45,648 nt of DNA from Curvibacter sp. (GCA_020621965.1 JAHRYV010000026.1:1-45648); one strand, 5' to 3'. Positions 16,801 to 31,259 are shown, counted from the stretch's first letter. The notes: a model not told the origin generated them from the sequence alone. Numbers and translations: made by a program.

Positions 16801-17985
16801 CTACGCCATGGTCTCCATCACCTCGCGCAGCAGCGCCAGGCCCTGGTCGATCTCTTCCTCGCTGCTGTTGAGCGCCGGCATGAAACGCAGGCAGTGGGGC
16901 CGCGGCGCATTGAGCAACAGGCCGTGGGCGCGGGCCCGCTCCACCACATCGGCCGCGCGGTCGTGGCCCAGTTCCAGCGCCAGCAGCAGGCCGCGCCCGC
17001 GCACCTCGCCCAGACCGAATTCGGCCGACAGCCGCTGCAAACCCTGCGCCAGCTGCTCGCCGCCCTGCCGCACCTGCGCCAAGAAACCGTCGGCCAGCAG
17101 GCTGTGCAGCACCGCCACTCCGGCCGCGCAGGTCAGCGGGTTGCCGCTGTAGGTGCCGCCCTGTTCGCCCGGCTCGAAGCAGGCGCAGGCCTGTTTGGCC
17201 AGCAGGGCCGAGAGCGGCACCCCGCCGCCCAGGCCCTTGCCCAGGGTCATGATGTCGGGCTCGGCGCCGTACTGTTCGTAGGCGAACAGCGTGCCGGTGC
17301 GGCCGCAACCGGTCTGCACCTCGTCGGCGATGAGCAGCAGCCGGTGCTCGTCGCACAGCGCGCGCAAGCCCTGGACGAAGGCGACATCGGCCGGGTAGAC
17401 GCCGGCCTCGCCCTGCACCGGCTCCAGCATGACGGCCACCGTGTGCGGGCCGACGAGGGCGCGCACCGAGTCCAGGTCGTTCCAGCGCGCCTTGGGAAAG
17501 CCCGGCACCTGCGGGGCAAACATGGTGTCCCAGCCGGGTTTGCCGCTGGCCGACATGGTGGCCAGGGTGCGGCCGTGGTAGCCGTTGCCGAAGGTGATGA
17601 TCTCGTAGGCCCCCGGCTTGTGCAGGCGGCCCCACTTGCGCGCCAGCTTGATCGCGCCCTCGTTGGCCTCGGCGCCCGAACTGGCGAAGAACACCTGGTC
17701 CATGCAGCTGTGCTGCGTCAGCAGTTGGGCCAGCGCCAGCGCCGGCTCGTTGTAGTAGGCCGGGCTCGGGTTGATCAGCGTGCGCGCCTGTTCGCACAAG
17801 GCCTGCACCACCACGGCCGGCGAGTGCCCCAGGCAGTTGACGGCCCAGCCCTGCACCCAGTCCAGATAACGACGCCCCTGCCGGTCCCACAGCCAGGCAC
17901 CGGCCCCGCGGGCGAAAACGACGTCCGGGCGGGCGGTCACGGGCATCAGGCTGCCGGGATCAAAGGTGTCGGGGGTCTTGCGCAT
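16801..17985 (-). CDS. argD: Class III aminotransferase, acetylornithine transaminase type
   Basis: PLP-dependent enzyme, 394 residues, closest in wording to ArgD (N-acetylornithine to N-acetylglutamate semialdehyde). The phosphate-binding block [13 protein letters not shown] (101-113), Asp221 in [13 protein letters not shown], and the PLP lysine Lys250 in [11 protein letters not shown] are all present. The start ATG 17985 follows an AGAGGTA ribosome site. No other arginine genes are adjacent, so a catabolic ornithine, GABA or diamine substrate is possible. Directly upstream is a promoter, a foldable leader and a strong terminator, so expression seems to need read-through. That is rare for a plain argD. 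Confidence 0.85.
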   Translation of the reverse strand: MRKTPDTFDPGSLMPVTARPDVVFARGAGAWLWDRQGRRYLDWVQGWAVNCLGHSPAVVVQALCEQARTLINPSPAYYNEPALALAQLLTQHSCMDQVFFASSGAEANEGAIKLARKWGRLHKPGAYEIITFGNGYHGRTLATMSASGKPGWDTMFAPQVPGFPKARWNDLDSVRALVGPHTVAVMLEPVQGEAGVYPADVAFVQGLRALCDEHRLLLIADEVQTGCGRTGTLFAYEQYGAEPDIMTLGKGLGGGVPLSALLAKQACACFEPGEQGGTYSGNPLTCAAGVAVLHSLLADGFLAQVRQGGEQLAQGLQRLSAEFGLGEVRGRGLLLALELGHDRAADVVERARAHGLLLNAPRPHCLRFMPALNSSEEEIDQGLALLREVMETMA

Positions 17986-18014
17986 GGGGTACCTCTTGGT
18001 GCAATGGGGAGTAC

Positions 18015-18048
18015 AAAAACAAAAAGGCCACGGGGGTGAGCCGTGGCC
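18015..18048 (-). terminator. Strong intrinsic terminator in the leader of the argD-type gene
   Basis: On the - strand the arms GGCCACGG (18041-18048) and CCGUGGCC (18026-18033) close a 7-nt loop and are followed by UUUUUGUUUUU (18015-18025). It is one of the strongest terminators in the window. It lies 30 nt before the argD ATG and after the leader promoter, so it ends the leader transcript unless it is overridden. Confidence 0.88.
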
Positions 18049-18057
18049 TGCCGGGGA

Positions 18058-18180
18058 AACTGATGCGGGTCAGTTCATGTGATGACTGCTTCCCGCTCGC
18101 ACGCTTTCCCGCGCACACGGCCGGCCCGACAGACGTCGGGCGCTCGCAGCTCGGGAAGAACGGGGGTGGGAATTCATCAC
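18058..18180 (-). ncRNA. Candidate structured leader RNA (attenuator or riboswitch) for the argD-type gene
   Basis: Transcription from the promoter below would start near 18180. The RNA can fold as a closing stem GUGAUGA/UCAUCAC (18174-18180 with 18079-18085), an inner stem CUUCCCG/CGGGAAG (18152-18158 with 18089-18095), and two hairpins inside: CCCGAC-GUCU-GUCGGG (18125-18140) and GUGCGC-GGGAAA-GCGUGC (18099-18116). A third hairpin AACUGA/UCAGUU (18058-18075) follows, then the terminator. GGCCGUG (18116-18122) can pair with CACGGCU of the terminator 5' arm, a possible antiterminator. I know no family with this pattern. No good ribosome site or Arg-codon leader peptide is seen. An independent small RNA is the other reading. 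Confidence 0.55.
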
Positions 18181-18186
18181 GACCCG

Positions 18187-18215
18187 ATACTAGGGCCTGG
18201 CACGCGCGGCGTCAA
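18187..18215 (-). promoter_or_regulatory. Sigma-70 promoter of the argD leader
   Basis: On the - strand TTGACG (-35, 18210-18215) and TAGTAT (-10, 18187-18192) are separated by exactly 17 bp. It begins 15 nt before the coding end of the metallophosphatase gene (upstream on the same strand) and points to the leader RNA and the argD-type gene. This is the best promoter match I found in the window. Confidence 0.75.
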
Positions 18216-18229
18216 CGCCCGGTCGCGGT

Positions 18230-19297
18230 CTAACTCAGCAAACGCCAGCTCGCGCGGTCGATGACACTCTCGCTGTTCCAGGTGTGCACGGGCGGCTCGC
18301 CCTCGTGGCGGCCGACGCGGATGGTCGAGGCCCCGAACTCGAGCACGGCGTGGTTGCCGCGGTCGTGCAGGATCACATTGCCCATGGGCCGGGCGGCGCC
18401 GCTGGCCACCACCTCGATCAGATTGGGGCCATGGTCGTCGCGCAGGCCGGTGTTGTGGACGTCACCGGACAGCAGCAGCACCCGCGCCGCCGGCCGCAGT
18501 GCCAGAAAGGCTTTCAGCTCGTCGTGGTCCGGGTAGTGGCTCCAGCACTCGGGGTTGGTCAGCTCGCCATTGCGGTCCAGCGTGCAACCCGAGGCAATGA
18601 GGCTGACCGCATGGTCGTCGATGTTGTTGCGCAACCAGTCCATCTGCGCGCGGCCCAGCAGCGTGCGCTGCGCGTGCGGCAGTTCCCGTGAGGATCGGAA
18701 GCTGCGGCCGTCGGTCAGCAACAGGTTCACGCCGGGCGCCAGCGTCACGCGGCCTTCGCACGCGCCGGCGGGCAGGGCTTCGGAATGGAACACCGGCTGG
18801 CGCAGGTCCTCGGCCAGGCGGTCGATGGCCGCCGCGCTGGTCAGCTCATTGACCGGATAGACCGGTGCACGCAGGTGGCGGAAGAACTGGCGGAACAGGT
18901 GGCGCGAGATCTGCTGCTTGCGCGGCGGCACCGGCAGTTCGTGTGTGTCGTAGTCCTCGTGCCCATCAACCGGCCCGGCGCCGCCGTAGCTGTTGTTCCA
19001 GGCAAAGTCGTGGTCGTCCCAGACGCCGTGCACCTGCAGCCCCGGCAGCTGCCACAGGCCGCTGCCCTGCATGGCGGCCCACTGGCTCTGGTAGCGGTGG
19101 TGCATATGGGCCGCGAACTCCAGGTCGTCGAACCCGGCCGGCTTGCCGTTGCCCGGGTTCAGGCCGGCACCGTAGTCCATGTAGATCTGGTCGCCCAGCA
19201 GCAGCAGATGGTCCGGCCGCTTGCCCGCAAGCATGGCCCAGACCGGCTGCTGCGGCGCGTCCAATGGATCGGCACAGGAGGTGAAGGCGAGTTTCAT
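18230..19297 (-). CDS. PhoD-like metallophosphatase
   Basis: 355-residue calcineurin-type phosphoesterase of the alkaline phosphatase D class. ATG 19297 (MKLAFTSCADP) is chosen because a GGGAG site lies 7 nt upstream; the longer ORF has no family features before it. Metal-site motifs are in order: LLLGDQIYMD (about 38-47), VHGVWDDHDFAWNN, and SGDVHNTGL near the C-terminus. Typical PhoD proteins carry a Tat signal; this one has none, so it is probably cytoplasmic and may act on phosphodiesters or nucleotides. The upstream neighbour is the deacetylase-caspase fusion (94-bp gap). Confidence 0.85.
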   Translation of the reverse strand: MKLAFTSCADPLDAPQQPVWAMLAGKRPDHLLLLGDQIYMDYGAGLNPGNGKPAGFDDLEFAAHMHHRYQSQWAAMQGSGLWQLPGLQVHGVWDDHDFAWNNSYGGAGPVDGHEDYDTHELPVPPRKQQISRHLFRQFFRHLRAPVYPVNELTSAAAIDRLAEDLRQPVFHSEALPAGACEGRVTLAPGVNLLLTDGRSFRSSRELPHAQRTLLGRAQMDWLRNNIDDHAVSLIASGCTLDRNGELTNPECWSHYPDHDELKAFLALRPAARVLLLSGDVHNTGLRDDHGPNLIEVVASGAARPMGNVILHDRGNHAVLEFGASTIRVGRHEGEPPVHTWNSESVIDRASWRLLS

Positions 19298-19391
19298 GCG
19301 GGCTCCCTGGGGTTTCTGGTGCCCCCAATTCAAGCGCGGGCCCGCCGCCCCCGCATCGGGAGTAGCCCCAAGCAAGGTTGCAGGCCTGCGG

Positions 19392-22106
19392 TCAGCGCAT
19401 CCCCAGCTGCTGTCTGACGTGCGGCACACCCGGTCCGCTGGGGGCCAACTCCAGGTAGGTGCCGTAGGCTTTGGCTGCCTTGGCCTTCTCGCCCGCCCTG
19501 GCCCAGGCATCCCCCAGGTTCAGGTAGGCCACGGCGCGCGACGGGTCCATCCGGATCGCGTTCTCGAACCAGCGTGCCGCTTCCTGGTATTTGTCCTGCC
19601 GGTAGTAGACGAAACCCAGGTTGTTGGCCGCCAGCGCAAAGTCGGGGCGCAGCTTGAGCGCCTCGGTGAACTGGGCCTCGGCCTGCGCGTAGAGCTTCTC
19701 CCGGTACAGCTGCAGGCCGCGGTCATTCGCACGCTGGGCCAGTTGGCGCATGGACTGTGGCACGGCGGCCGGCGGCACGATCTGGTGCTCGCCGCCCTGC
19801 AGGTCCTTCACCACCACCGGCACCGGCGCAGCGGGCAGCGAAGGCTTGTCGCCCGCAGCGGGCGCAGCAGCAGGCGTCGGTCGCGTGGCGTCGAGCTTGC
19901 TGTTGAGCGCAATGGCATCACCCGGCAACTGATCGGTCTGGGCGCTGAGGAATTCGTTCTCCACCGGCAGCTCGAAGACGAAGTCCCCGCCCTCCGAGCC
20001 CGGCAGGCTGCCGAAGGCCGGCGTCTGGGCCGAGACCGAGGACACGGCCGGTGCCACATAGGCCGCCAGCTCGGTGGCGGTGATGATGCCGTCACCGTTG
20101 AGGTCGCCCTTGCCGCTCAGGCCCTGCAGCAGGGTCCAGGTGAAGACCGAGTGGCCGTTCGGGCCGCCATCGGCCACCAGCTGGTCGGCGCCGCCAGCCG
20201 TGAGCATCTGGCGGCCGATGCGCTTGTTGTTGTCGCGCAGGAAGTTGCCCGCGCCGGCACCGCGCGTCAGGCCCAGGCCGCTGTAGCAGGCATCCATGAC
20301 GAAAAAGGCATGCTTGGCCGTCACGCCCTCGGCAATGTTCTGCAGTTCGCTCATGGGAATGGCGTCGGTGGCAATCTGGTTGGGATCGGAGTCCACCGGG
20401 ATCACATAACCCAGGTCCCGCCCCGAGCTCAGGTGCCGCGTCGCGCCATGCCCGGCGAAGAACACGAACAACCGGTCGTTCTTTCTCATGCCGCTGTGGG
20501 CCAGCTTGTCGTGGAACGCCGCCAGGATGCGCGCGCGTGTGGCTTCGCCGTTTTCCAGCGTGACCACATGGTCCGCGGCGAAACCGAACTTCTGGATCAG
20601 CGCTTCGCGCACGGCACGGGCATCGCGCACCGCGTATTGCAGCCTGGGCCACTTGGCGTAGTCGTCGATGCCGATGACGATGGCCCAGGAGCTGCCGTAG
20701 CTGCCGGCCGTCACCACCGGCGCCGCGGGGGCCTTCTCGGCCTTGGCCACGGTGAAGCCGTTGCCGTCCCAGCCGGCGAACTGGTAGCCCTCGGCCACCA
20801 GGCGCGACAGGATGGTCGGCAGCGCCTTGACGGTGCGCTCGTGGATGTCGTGGAACAGCACGATGCCGCGCCCCTCCTTGCCCACCGTGCTCAGCACCCG
20901 CTGGGTGATGGAGGCCGGCACCGGATCGGCCCAGTCCAACGAGTCGATGTTCCACATGATCGAGCGCAAGTGGGCCGACTCCAGCACCGCCAGCCCCTCG
21001 GCATTGCGCGCCCCATAGGGGAAGCGGAACAGCGGCGAACGCCGCTTGTCGACCGCCTTGAGCAGCTCATCGGTGTGCAGGATCTCGGCCTTGAGCTCAT
21101 CGCCGCTGCGCTTGGACAGCTGGGCGTGCGTCTGGCTGTGGTTGGCCAGCACGTGGCCGGCACTGAGCAACTGGCGACTGACTTCGGCCCGCGGGCCGAG
21201 TCTTGCCTTGCCGTCGGCGCCCAGTGCTCCCAGGTTGCTGCCGACCTGGAAGAAGACCGCCGGCACACCGTACTGCCTGAGGATGGCCGAGATCTCGTTG
21301 GTGTAGGTGCCGTGCGGGCCATCGTCGAAGGTCAGCACCAGGGTCTTGGGCGGCAGGCTGTGGCCGAAGACCTCGCCGTCCTCCTCATGCTTCGGCTTGC
21401 CGCCCTTGGGACGGTAAGGCAGCACCACGCCGTAGTCCTTGAGGATCTGCTCGCGGCTGTAACGCTTCTTCAGGCTGGCCACATAGTCGTCCCAGCGTTC
21501 GCGCTTGAGCTCGATGGCACGGGGCTCGAAGCGGCCGAAGACCTGGCGGATTTCCTTCTCGTAGTTGCGCTCGATCTCGGCCAGCGCATCCAGGTCCTCG
21601 CCGATGCGCTTGTGCAGCTTGATCGCCGGCAGCGAACCGTCCTTCGCCACGATGCCCTGCAGGCCGCGCAGGATCTCGCGGAAGGCCAGACGGTCGGCGT
21701 CGTAAAGATCCGGATCACTCTCCACGTAGTCCAGGGCCGTGCCCAGCAAGGCCAGGCGCAGCTGGGGAGCCGAGGCGGCCCCGCTCTCGAACAGGGCGGT
21801 CAGATCAGCCGTGCGCTTGAGGTTGTCATGGAACAGGCTCAGGCCGGCCTGATTGGCGTGCTCGCGCTCGGCGGCGGCCAGCTTGTCTTCCTCGGCCAGC
21901 AGCACGATGATCTTGCGGTAGCCTGCCAGCACCTCGCGCAGGCCATCCATCACCTGCGTCGCCACCGCCGGGTCGATCGCCGGCGCGGCGGGCGCGGGCG
22001 TCGCGACCGCCGGCGGCGGTGCGTCCCGCCGCATCATCAGCGTGCCACCCAGCATCGCAGCACTGCCGGCCGCCAGTGCCAGCACCAGCCATTTGTTGAA
22101 CTTCAT
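19392..22106 (-). CDS. Polysaccharide deacetylase - caspase-like peptidase - EF-hand - TPR fusion protein
   Basis: 904-residue exported or membrane-anchored protein with four modules. A signal or anchor helix is at about 5-23, followed by a helical region (45-225). The NodB deacetylase domain (about 253-455) has TFDDGPH (Asp261, Asp262), NHSQTH (His323, His327), RFPYG (361-365) and LFHD. A caspase-like (C14) domain (about 472-720) has VIGIDDY, the catalytic His553 in FFAGHG and Cys607 in MDACYSG. Inside it an EF-hand loop reads DLNGDGIITATE (668-679). Three TPR-like repeats (about 765-890) close the protein. All catalytic residues are kept, so each module could be active. The combination is unusual. 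Likely location is the periplasm. Confidence 0.9.
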   Translation of the reverse strand: MKFNKWLVLALAAGSAAMLGGTLMMRRDAPPPAVATPAPAAPAIDPAVATQVMDGLREVLAGYRKIIVLLAEEDKLAAAEREHANQAGLSLFHDNLKRTADLTALFESGAASAPQLRLALLGTALDYVESDPDLYDADRLAFREILRGLQGIVAKDGSLPAIKLHKRIGEDLDALAEIERNYEKEIRQVFGRFEPRAIELKRERWDDYVASLKKRYSREQILKDYGVVLPYRPKGGKPKHEEDGEVFGHSLPPKTLVLTFDDGPHGTYTNEISAILRQYGVPAVFFQVGSNLGALGADGKARLGPRAEVSRQLLSAGHVLANHSQTHAQLSKRSGDELKAEILHTDELLKAVDKRRSPLFRFPYGARNAEGLAVLESAHLRSIMWNIDSLDWADPVPASITQRVLSTVGKEGRGIVLFHDIHERTVKALPTILSRLVAEGYQFAGWDGNGFTVAKAEKAPAAPVVTAGSYGSSWAIVIGIDDYAKWPRLQYAVRDARAVREALIQKFGFAADHVVTLENGEATRARILAAFHDKLAHSGMRKNDRLFVFFAGHGATRHLSSGRDLGYVIPVDSDPNQIATDAIPMSELQNIAEGVTAKHAFFVMDACYSGLGLTRGAGAGNFLRDNNKRIGRQMLTAGGADQLVADGGPNGHSVFTWTLLQGLSGKGDLNGDGIITATELAAYVAPAVSSVSAQTPAFGSLPGSEGGDFVFELPVENEFLSAQTDQLPGDAIALNSKLDATRPTPAAAPAAGDKPSLPAAPVPVVVKDLQGGEHQIVPPAAVPQSMRQLAQRANDRGLQLYREKLYAQAEAQFTEALKLRPDFALAANNLGFVYYRQDKYQEAARWFENAIRMDPSRAVAYLNLGDAWARAGEKAKAAKAYGTYLELAPSGPGVPHVRQQLGMR

Positions 22107-22214
22107 ACGCCTCCCTGACGTGAATTCTTGCTGCGCCGTGTCCGGCGCTGGCGGAAGAATACCGCAGAGCCGGCGGCCCGCTGCGCCCCTTGGATCGCGC
22201 CCGGCGGCCGGTCC

Positions 22215-27948
<5,734 letters not shown>

Positions 27949-28089
27949 GGCAACAGTCTTTCGGTATGGCCCGAACATTCTAGGCAATCCCCCGGTAACG
28001 GCAGGCCCCTGCGGCAGATCCCCCTCAAGTCGGCGGGCTCCGGTTTGACCTTACACTGCGCAGTCAAGATCGGTGAGGAGTACGAAACC

Positions 28090-29196
28090 ATGCATTCGAG
28101 CTACAAGACACTGGGCGCCATGCTGCTGATGCTGGCCGGCGCGGCCTGCCAGGCCCAGATCCTGATCGGCCAGACGGCCGGTTACAGCGGCGCAGTGGCC
28201 GCCAGCGTGAAAGAGACCGGCGACGGCGCCCGGCTCTATATCGACGCCGTCAATGCCAAGGGTGGTATCGCCGGGCAGAAGATCGAATTGATCTCGCTCG
28301 ACGACAAGTTCGACCCCAAGCTGGCCGCGGAGAACGCGCGCAAGCTGATCGAGGAGCAGAACGTGGTCGCCCTCTTCCTCACGCGCGGTACCCCGCACAA
28401 CGAAGCCATCGCGCCCCTGCTGGACAAGCATGGGGTGCCGCTGATCGCGCCCTCCACGGGCGCCATGACCCTGCACCAGCCCTTGCGCAAACACATCTTC
28501 AATGTGCGCGCCACCTACCAGCGCGAGGCCGAGAAGGCCGTCAGCCACCTGGCCACCATCGGCATCAGCCGCATCGCCCTGGTGCATGTCGACGACAGTT
28601 TCGGCGAAGACGGCCTGGCCGGGGCCCAGAAGGGCATGGCCGGGGCCAAGCTCACGCCGGTGGTGCTGGAGAAATTCAACCGCGCCAAACCCGATTTCTC
28701 CAAGATCGCCGCGGCGGTGGCCAGCACCCAGGCGCAGGCCGTGGTGCTGATCGCCTCGGGCGGGGCCGCGGTCGATGGCATCAAGGCCATTCGCGCAGCC
28801 GGCAGCGGCGCCCAAGTGGTGACCCTGTCCAACAACGCCTCGGGCGGTTTCATCAAGAGTCTTGGTGAACACGCCCGCGGCGTCATCGTCACGCAGGTCT
28901 TCCCGCAGTCGCTGAACTACGGCCTCGTCAAGGAGGCGACCGACATGGCCCGGGCCGGTGGCGTGGCCGAAGTCAGCCCGGCCATGCTGGAAGGCTTTGC
29001 CGCGGCCAAGGTGCTGGTGGAGGCGCTGCGCCGCAGCGGCAGCAAACCCAGCCGCGAGAAGATCCAGCTGGCGCTGGAAGGCCTGAGCAAGTTCGACATC
29101 GGCGGGCTGGAGGTGAACTTCAGCACCAAGGACCATACCGGCCTGGACTTCGCCGACCTCTCGATCATCACCAGCGACGGACGCTTCCGCCGCTGA
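28090..29196 (+). CDS. Branched-chain-amino-acid-type periplasmic binding protein, copy 1
   Basis: 368-residue ABC-transporter substrate-binding protein of the LivJ/type I periplasmic fold (Peripla_BP_6). A signal peptide (MHSSYKTLGAMLLMLAGAACQA, about 1-22) precedes QILIGQTAGYSG. Domain wording includes NAKGGIAGQKIELISLDD, EEQNVVALFLTRGTP and the C-terminal GLEVNFSTKDHTG. No permease or ATPase gene is next to it, so it may be an orphan binding protein or receptor. It shares most of its sequence with the paralogue at 29627, and its last 300 bp are nearly identical to it. It diverges from uvrA. Confidence 0.9.
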   Translation: MHSSYKTLGAMLLMLAGAACQAQILIGQTAGYSGAVAASVKETGDGARLYIDAVNAKGGIAGQKIELISLDDKFDPKLAAENARKLIEEQNVVALFLTRGTPHNEAIAPLLDKHGVPLIAPSTGAMTLHQPLRKHIFNVRATYQREAEKAVSHLATIGISRIALVHVDDSFGEDGLAGAQKGMAGAKLTPVVLEKFNRAKPDFSKIAAAVASTQAQAVVLIASGGAAVDGIKAIRAAGSGAQVVTLSNNASGGFIKSLGEHARGVIVTQVFPQSLNYGLVKEATDMARAGGVAEVSPAMLEGFAAAKVLVEALRRSGSKPSREKIQLALEGLSKFDIGGLEVNFSTKDHTGLDFADLSIITSDGRFRR

Positions 29197-29212
29197 GCAG
29201 GCACGGCCTCAG

Positions 29213-29283
29213 GCCGTGAGCTGGGTGGCCAGCGGGCAGGCCTCGGCATAACGCTCCTGTGGCGTGTGCGCGCTGCACGCCAC
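29213..29283 (-). pseudogene. Fragment of the 30748-31203 gene, left by duplication
   Basis: The 71 bp match 30893-30963 with only a few differences, at a constant offset of 1,680 bp. In the - strand frame they encode a piece ending PLATQLTA. The segment stands directly after copy 1 of the binding-protein gene, where the full gene stands after copy 2. It joins the uvrA fragment at CGCCAC. Confidence 0.88.
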
Positions 29284-29550
29284 CTCGATGGCCTCGATCA
29301 CCCGGGCGCTCTCCGCACTGGAGAGACGGAATCGGTCAGCGACGACGTCCAGTACCTTGCGCGGCCCGCTGGGTGTGGCCACCTCGCGCTCGGCCTGCAC
29401 CTTGGTGAAGCCGCTGGCCGACAGCCATTGCCCGATCTCCTCGCGGCTGGTGTTGGCCGGCAGCTCGACCGGGAAGGTCAGCACCAGGCGCGGGTCGCCG
29501 CCTGCCCCGGCACGTGGCGCAACTCCGCATGGATGCTGTCGGCGCTGCCG
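29278..29550 (-). pseudogene. Fragment of uvrA, left by duplication
   Basis: Degenerate copy of 27283-27556 in the same orientation. It joins in frame to the fragment of the next gene, giving a chimeric 144-residue ORF (29209-29643) with the uvrA piece ending in VIEAIEVA. The original 5' end of uvrA (about 465 bp) has been deleted between here and the second binding-protein gene. It has no start signal of its own and is not expected to be expressed. Confidence 0.88.
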
Positions 29551-29626
29551 TTGATCTCGCTCAAGTGCGCAAGCGCCCGCTCTGACCTTAAACTTTATGG
29601 TTTGGAATAACGAGGAAATGGAAGAC

Positions 29627-30733
29627 ATGAAGCCTAGCCACAAGACCCTGATAGCCGCGCTGCTCGCGCTGGCCGGCGCCGCCGCTCAGGCTCAGATCTT
29701 GATCGGCCAGACGGCCGGCTTCAGCGGTCCGGTGGCGGCCGGCGTGAAGGAGACCACCGACGGCGCCAAGCTTTACATCGAAGCCACCAACGCCAAAGGT
29801 GGCGTGAACGGACAAAAAATCGAGTTGATTTCGCTCGACGACAAGTTCGACCCCAAGCTGGCGGCCGAGAACGCACGCAAGCTGATCGAGGAGCAGAACG
29901 TGGCCGCCATGTTCCTCACCCGCGGTACGCCGCACACCGAGGCCATTGTCCCGCTGCTGGACAAGTATGGCGTGCCGCTGGTCGGCCCCTCCACCGGTGC
30001 CATGACCCTGCACCAGCCGGTGCGTAAACACATCTTCAATGTGCGCGCCACCTATCAGCGCGAGGCTGAGAAGGCCATGTTGCATCTGGCCACCATAGGC
30101 ATCACCCGCATCGCCGTGGTGTATTTTGACGATGCCTTTGGTGAAGATGGCCTGGCCGGCGCCATGAGAGGCTTGACGACGGCCAATCTCAAGCCTGTAT
30201 TGACTGAAAAGATCAATCGCAACAAACCTGACTTCTCCAGCATCGCCCCGCAGATCGTCAAGGCGGAAACCCAAGCGGTGCTGATCATTTCGTCTGCGGC
30301 CGGCGTCATTGAAGGCGTCAAGGCCATCCGCGCCGCAGGCAGCACTTGCCAGGTGGCGACCCTCTCCAACAACGCCTCCGGTGGCTTCATCAAAGGCCTG
30401 GGCGAACACTCGCGCGGCGTGATCGTGACGCAGGTCTTCCCGCAGTCGCTGAACTACGGCCTGGTCAAGGAGGCGAATGACATAGCCCGGGCCGGTGGCG
30501 TGGCCGAAGTCAGCCCGGCCATGCTGGAGGGCTTTGCCGCAGCCAAGGTGCTGGTGGAGGCGCTGCGCCGCAGCGGCAGCAAACCCAGCCGCGAGAAGAT
30601 CCAGCTGGCGCTGGAAGGCCTGAGCAAGTTCGACATCGGCGGGCTGGAGGTGAACTTCAGCACCAAGGACCATACCGGCCTGGACTTCGCCGACCTCTCG
30701 ATCATCACCAGCGACGGACGTTTCCGCCGCTGA
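29627..30733 (+). CDS. Branched-chain-amino-acid-type periplasmic binding protein, copy 2
   Basis: 368-residue paralogue of the gene at 28090, same fold and signal peptide (MKPSHKTLIAALLALAGAAAQA). ATG 29627 is chosen by alignment with copy 1; ATG 29618 is an alternative. The first 250 residues diverge clearly from copy 1 (for example EKINRNKPDFSSIAPQ against EKFNRAKPDFSKIAAA), whereas the last 100 are almost identical at DNA level. The middle section is visibly less GC-rich than its surroundings. This mosaic suggests gene conversion between the copies. Probably binds a small amino acid or organic acid; ligand unknown. It converges on the next gene with a 14-bp gap. Confidence 0.9.
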   Translation: MKPSHKTLIAALLALAGAAAQAQILIGQTAGFSGPVAAGVKETTDGAKLYIEATNAKGGVNGQKIELISLDDKFDPKLAAENARKLIEEQNVAAMFLTRGTPHTEAIVPLLDKYGVPLVGPSTGAMTLHQPVRKHIFNVRATYQREAEKAMLHLATIGITRIAVVYFDDAFGEDGLAGAMRGLTTANLKPVLTEKINRNKPDFSSIAPQIVKAETQAVLIISSAAGVIEGVKAIRAAGSTCQVATLSNNASGGFIKGLGEHSRGVIVTQVFPQSLNYGLVKEANDIARAGGVAEVSPAMLEGFAAAKVLVEALRRSGSKPSREKIQLALEGLSKFDIGGLEVNFSTKDHTGLDFADLSIITSDGRFRR

Positions 30734-30747
30734 GCGCGAGCCCCGCG

Positions 30748-31203
30748 CTAAGCCAAGAGCGCCTGTTCCAGGGCCTTGCAGGCCGGCGCACCGACCGCTG
30801 CCTGGATCTTGGGCAGCAGCGCCACCAAGTCGTCGTAACCGGAGGCGGCCTCGACCGCCAGGTTCAACTTGAAGCCGCGCAGGCCCAGCGTAGCCGTGAG
30901 CTGGGTGGCCAGCGGGTAGGCCTCGGCATAACGCTCTTGCGGCGTGCGCGCGCTGCGCGCCACCGCTGCCGCGCTGGCCGCTGCGGCCGCGGCGACGGCG
31001 CCGGGCGGTGCCACCAGATAACCCTGGGCCACCATGTGTTCCACGTCAGCAAGCGTCACGCCGATGCCGGCCGTGGCGACCAGCACCTCTTCGACGTTCT
31101 TGCCACCGTCGAAGAGGATGAAAGCGGAGCGCTGCTTGGCTGATAACTGCGGCCAACGCTCCTTGAAAGCCTGCAACCCAACGTCTGTTTTAGTGTATTT
31201 CAT
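30748..31203 (-). CDS. Conserved hypothetical protein with a winged-helix-like N-terminus
   Basis: 151 residues, unknown function. Residues 15-62 (LSAKQRSAFILFDGGKNVEEVL to VEHMVAQGYL) look like a winged-helix or PqqD-like fold. An Ala-rich linker (68-85) leads to a helical C-terminus (95-151) with the block LGLRGFKLNLAVEAA, which I associate with Burkholderiales hypothetical proteins. No signal or membrane segment. A -10-like TATAAA lies about 45 nt upstream. A fragment of this gene is found 1.7 kb away as part of a duplication scar. Paralogy to a known regulator is not evident. Confidence 0.75.
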   Translation of the reverse strand: MKYTKTDVGLQAFKERWPQLSAKQRSAFILFDGGKNVEEVLVATAGIGVTLADVEHMVAQGYLVAPPGAVAAAAAASAAAVARSARTPQERYAEAYPLATQLTATLGLRGFKLNLAVEAASGYDDLVALLPKIQAAVGAPACKALEQALLA

Positions 31204-31259
31204 GCTTTGAGACGGCTCTGTGGCCGCGTTGTCTCCGTTCTGTTTTTATAGCATGAGTC

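Larger units (their letters stand above)
29197..29626. other. 430-bp interval without an intact gene (duplication scar and promoter)
   Basis: It holds the two gene fragments above (29213-29550). The last 76 bp (29551-29626) align with the leader of copy 1 from CTCAAGT onward and carry a TAAACT -10-like box and a GAGGAAA ribosome site for copy 2. Confidence 0.8.

Noticed and set aside
18072..18177. 35-residue Arg-rich leader peptide before argD, as in classic attenuation
   Set aside because: The ATG is only about 3 nt from the predicted transcript start, has no ribosome site, and Arg is common in any GC-rich frame. No run of Arg codons is present.
29209..29643. 144-residue chimeric ORF as a real gene
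   Set aside because: Built from two gene fragments by a duplication, no start signal, and its start overlaps the binding-protein start on the other strand.
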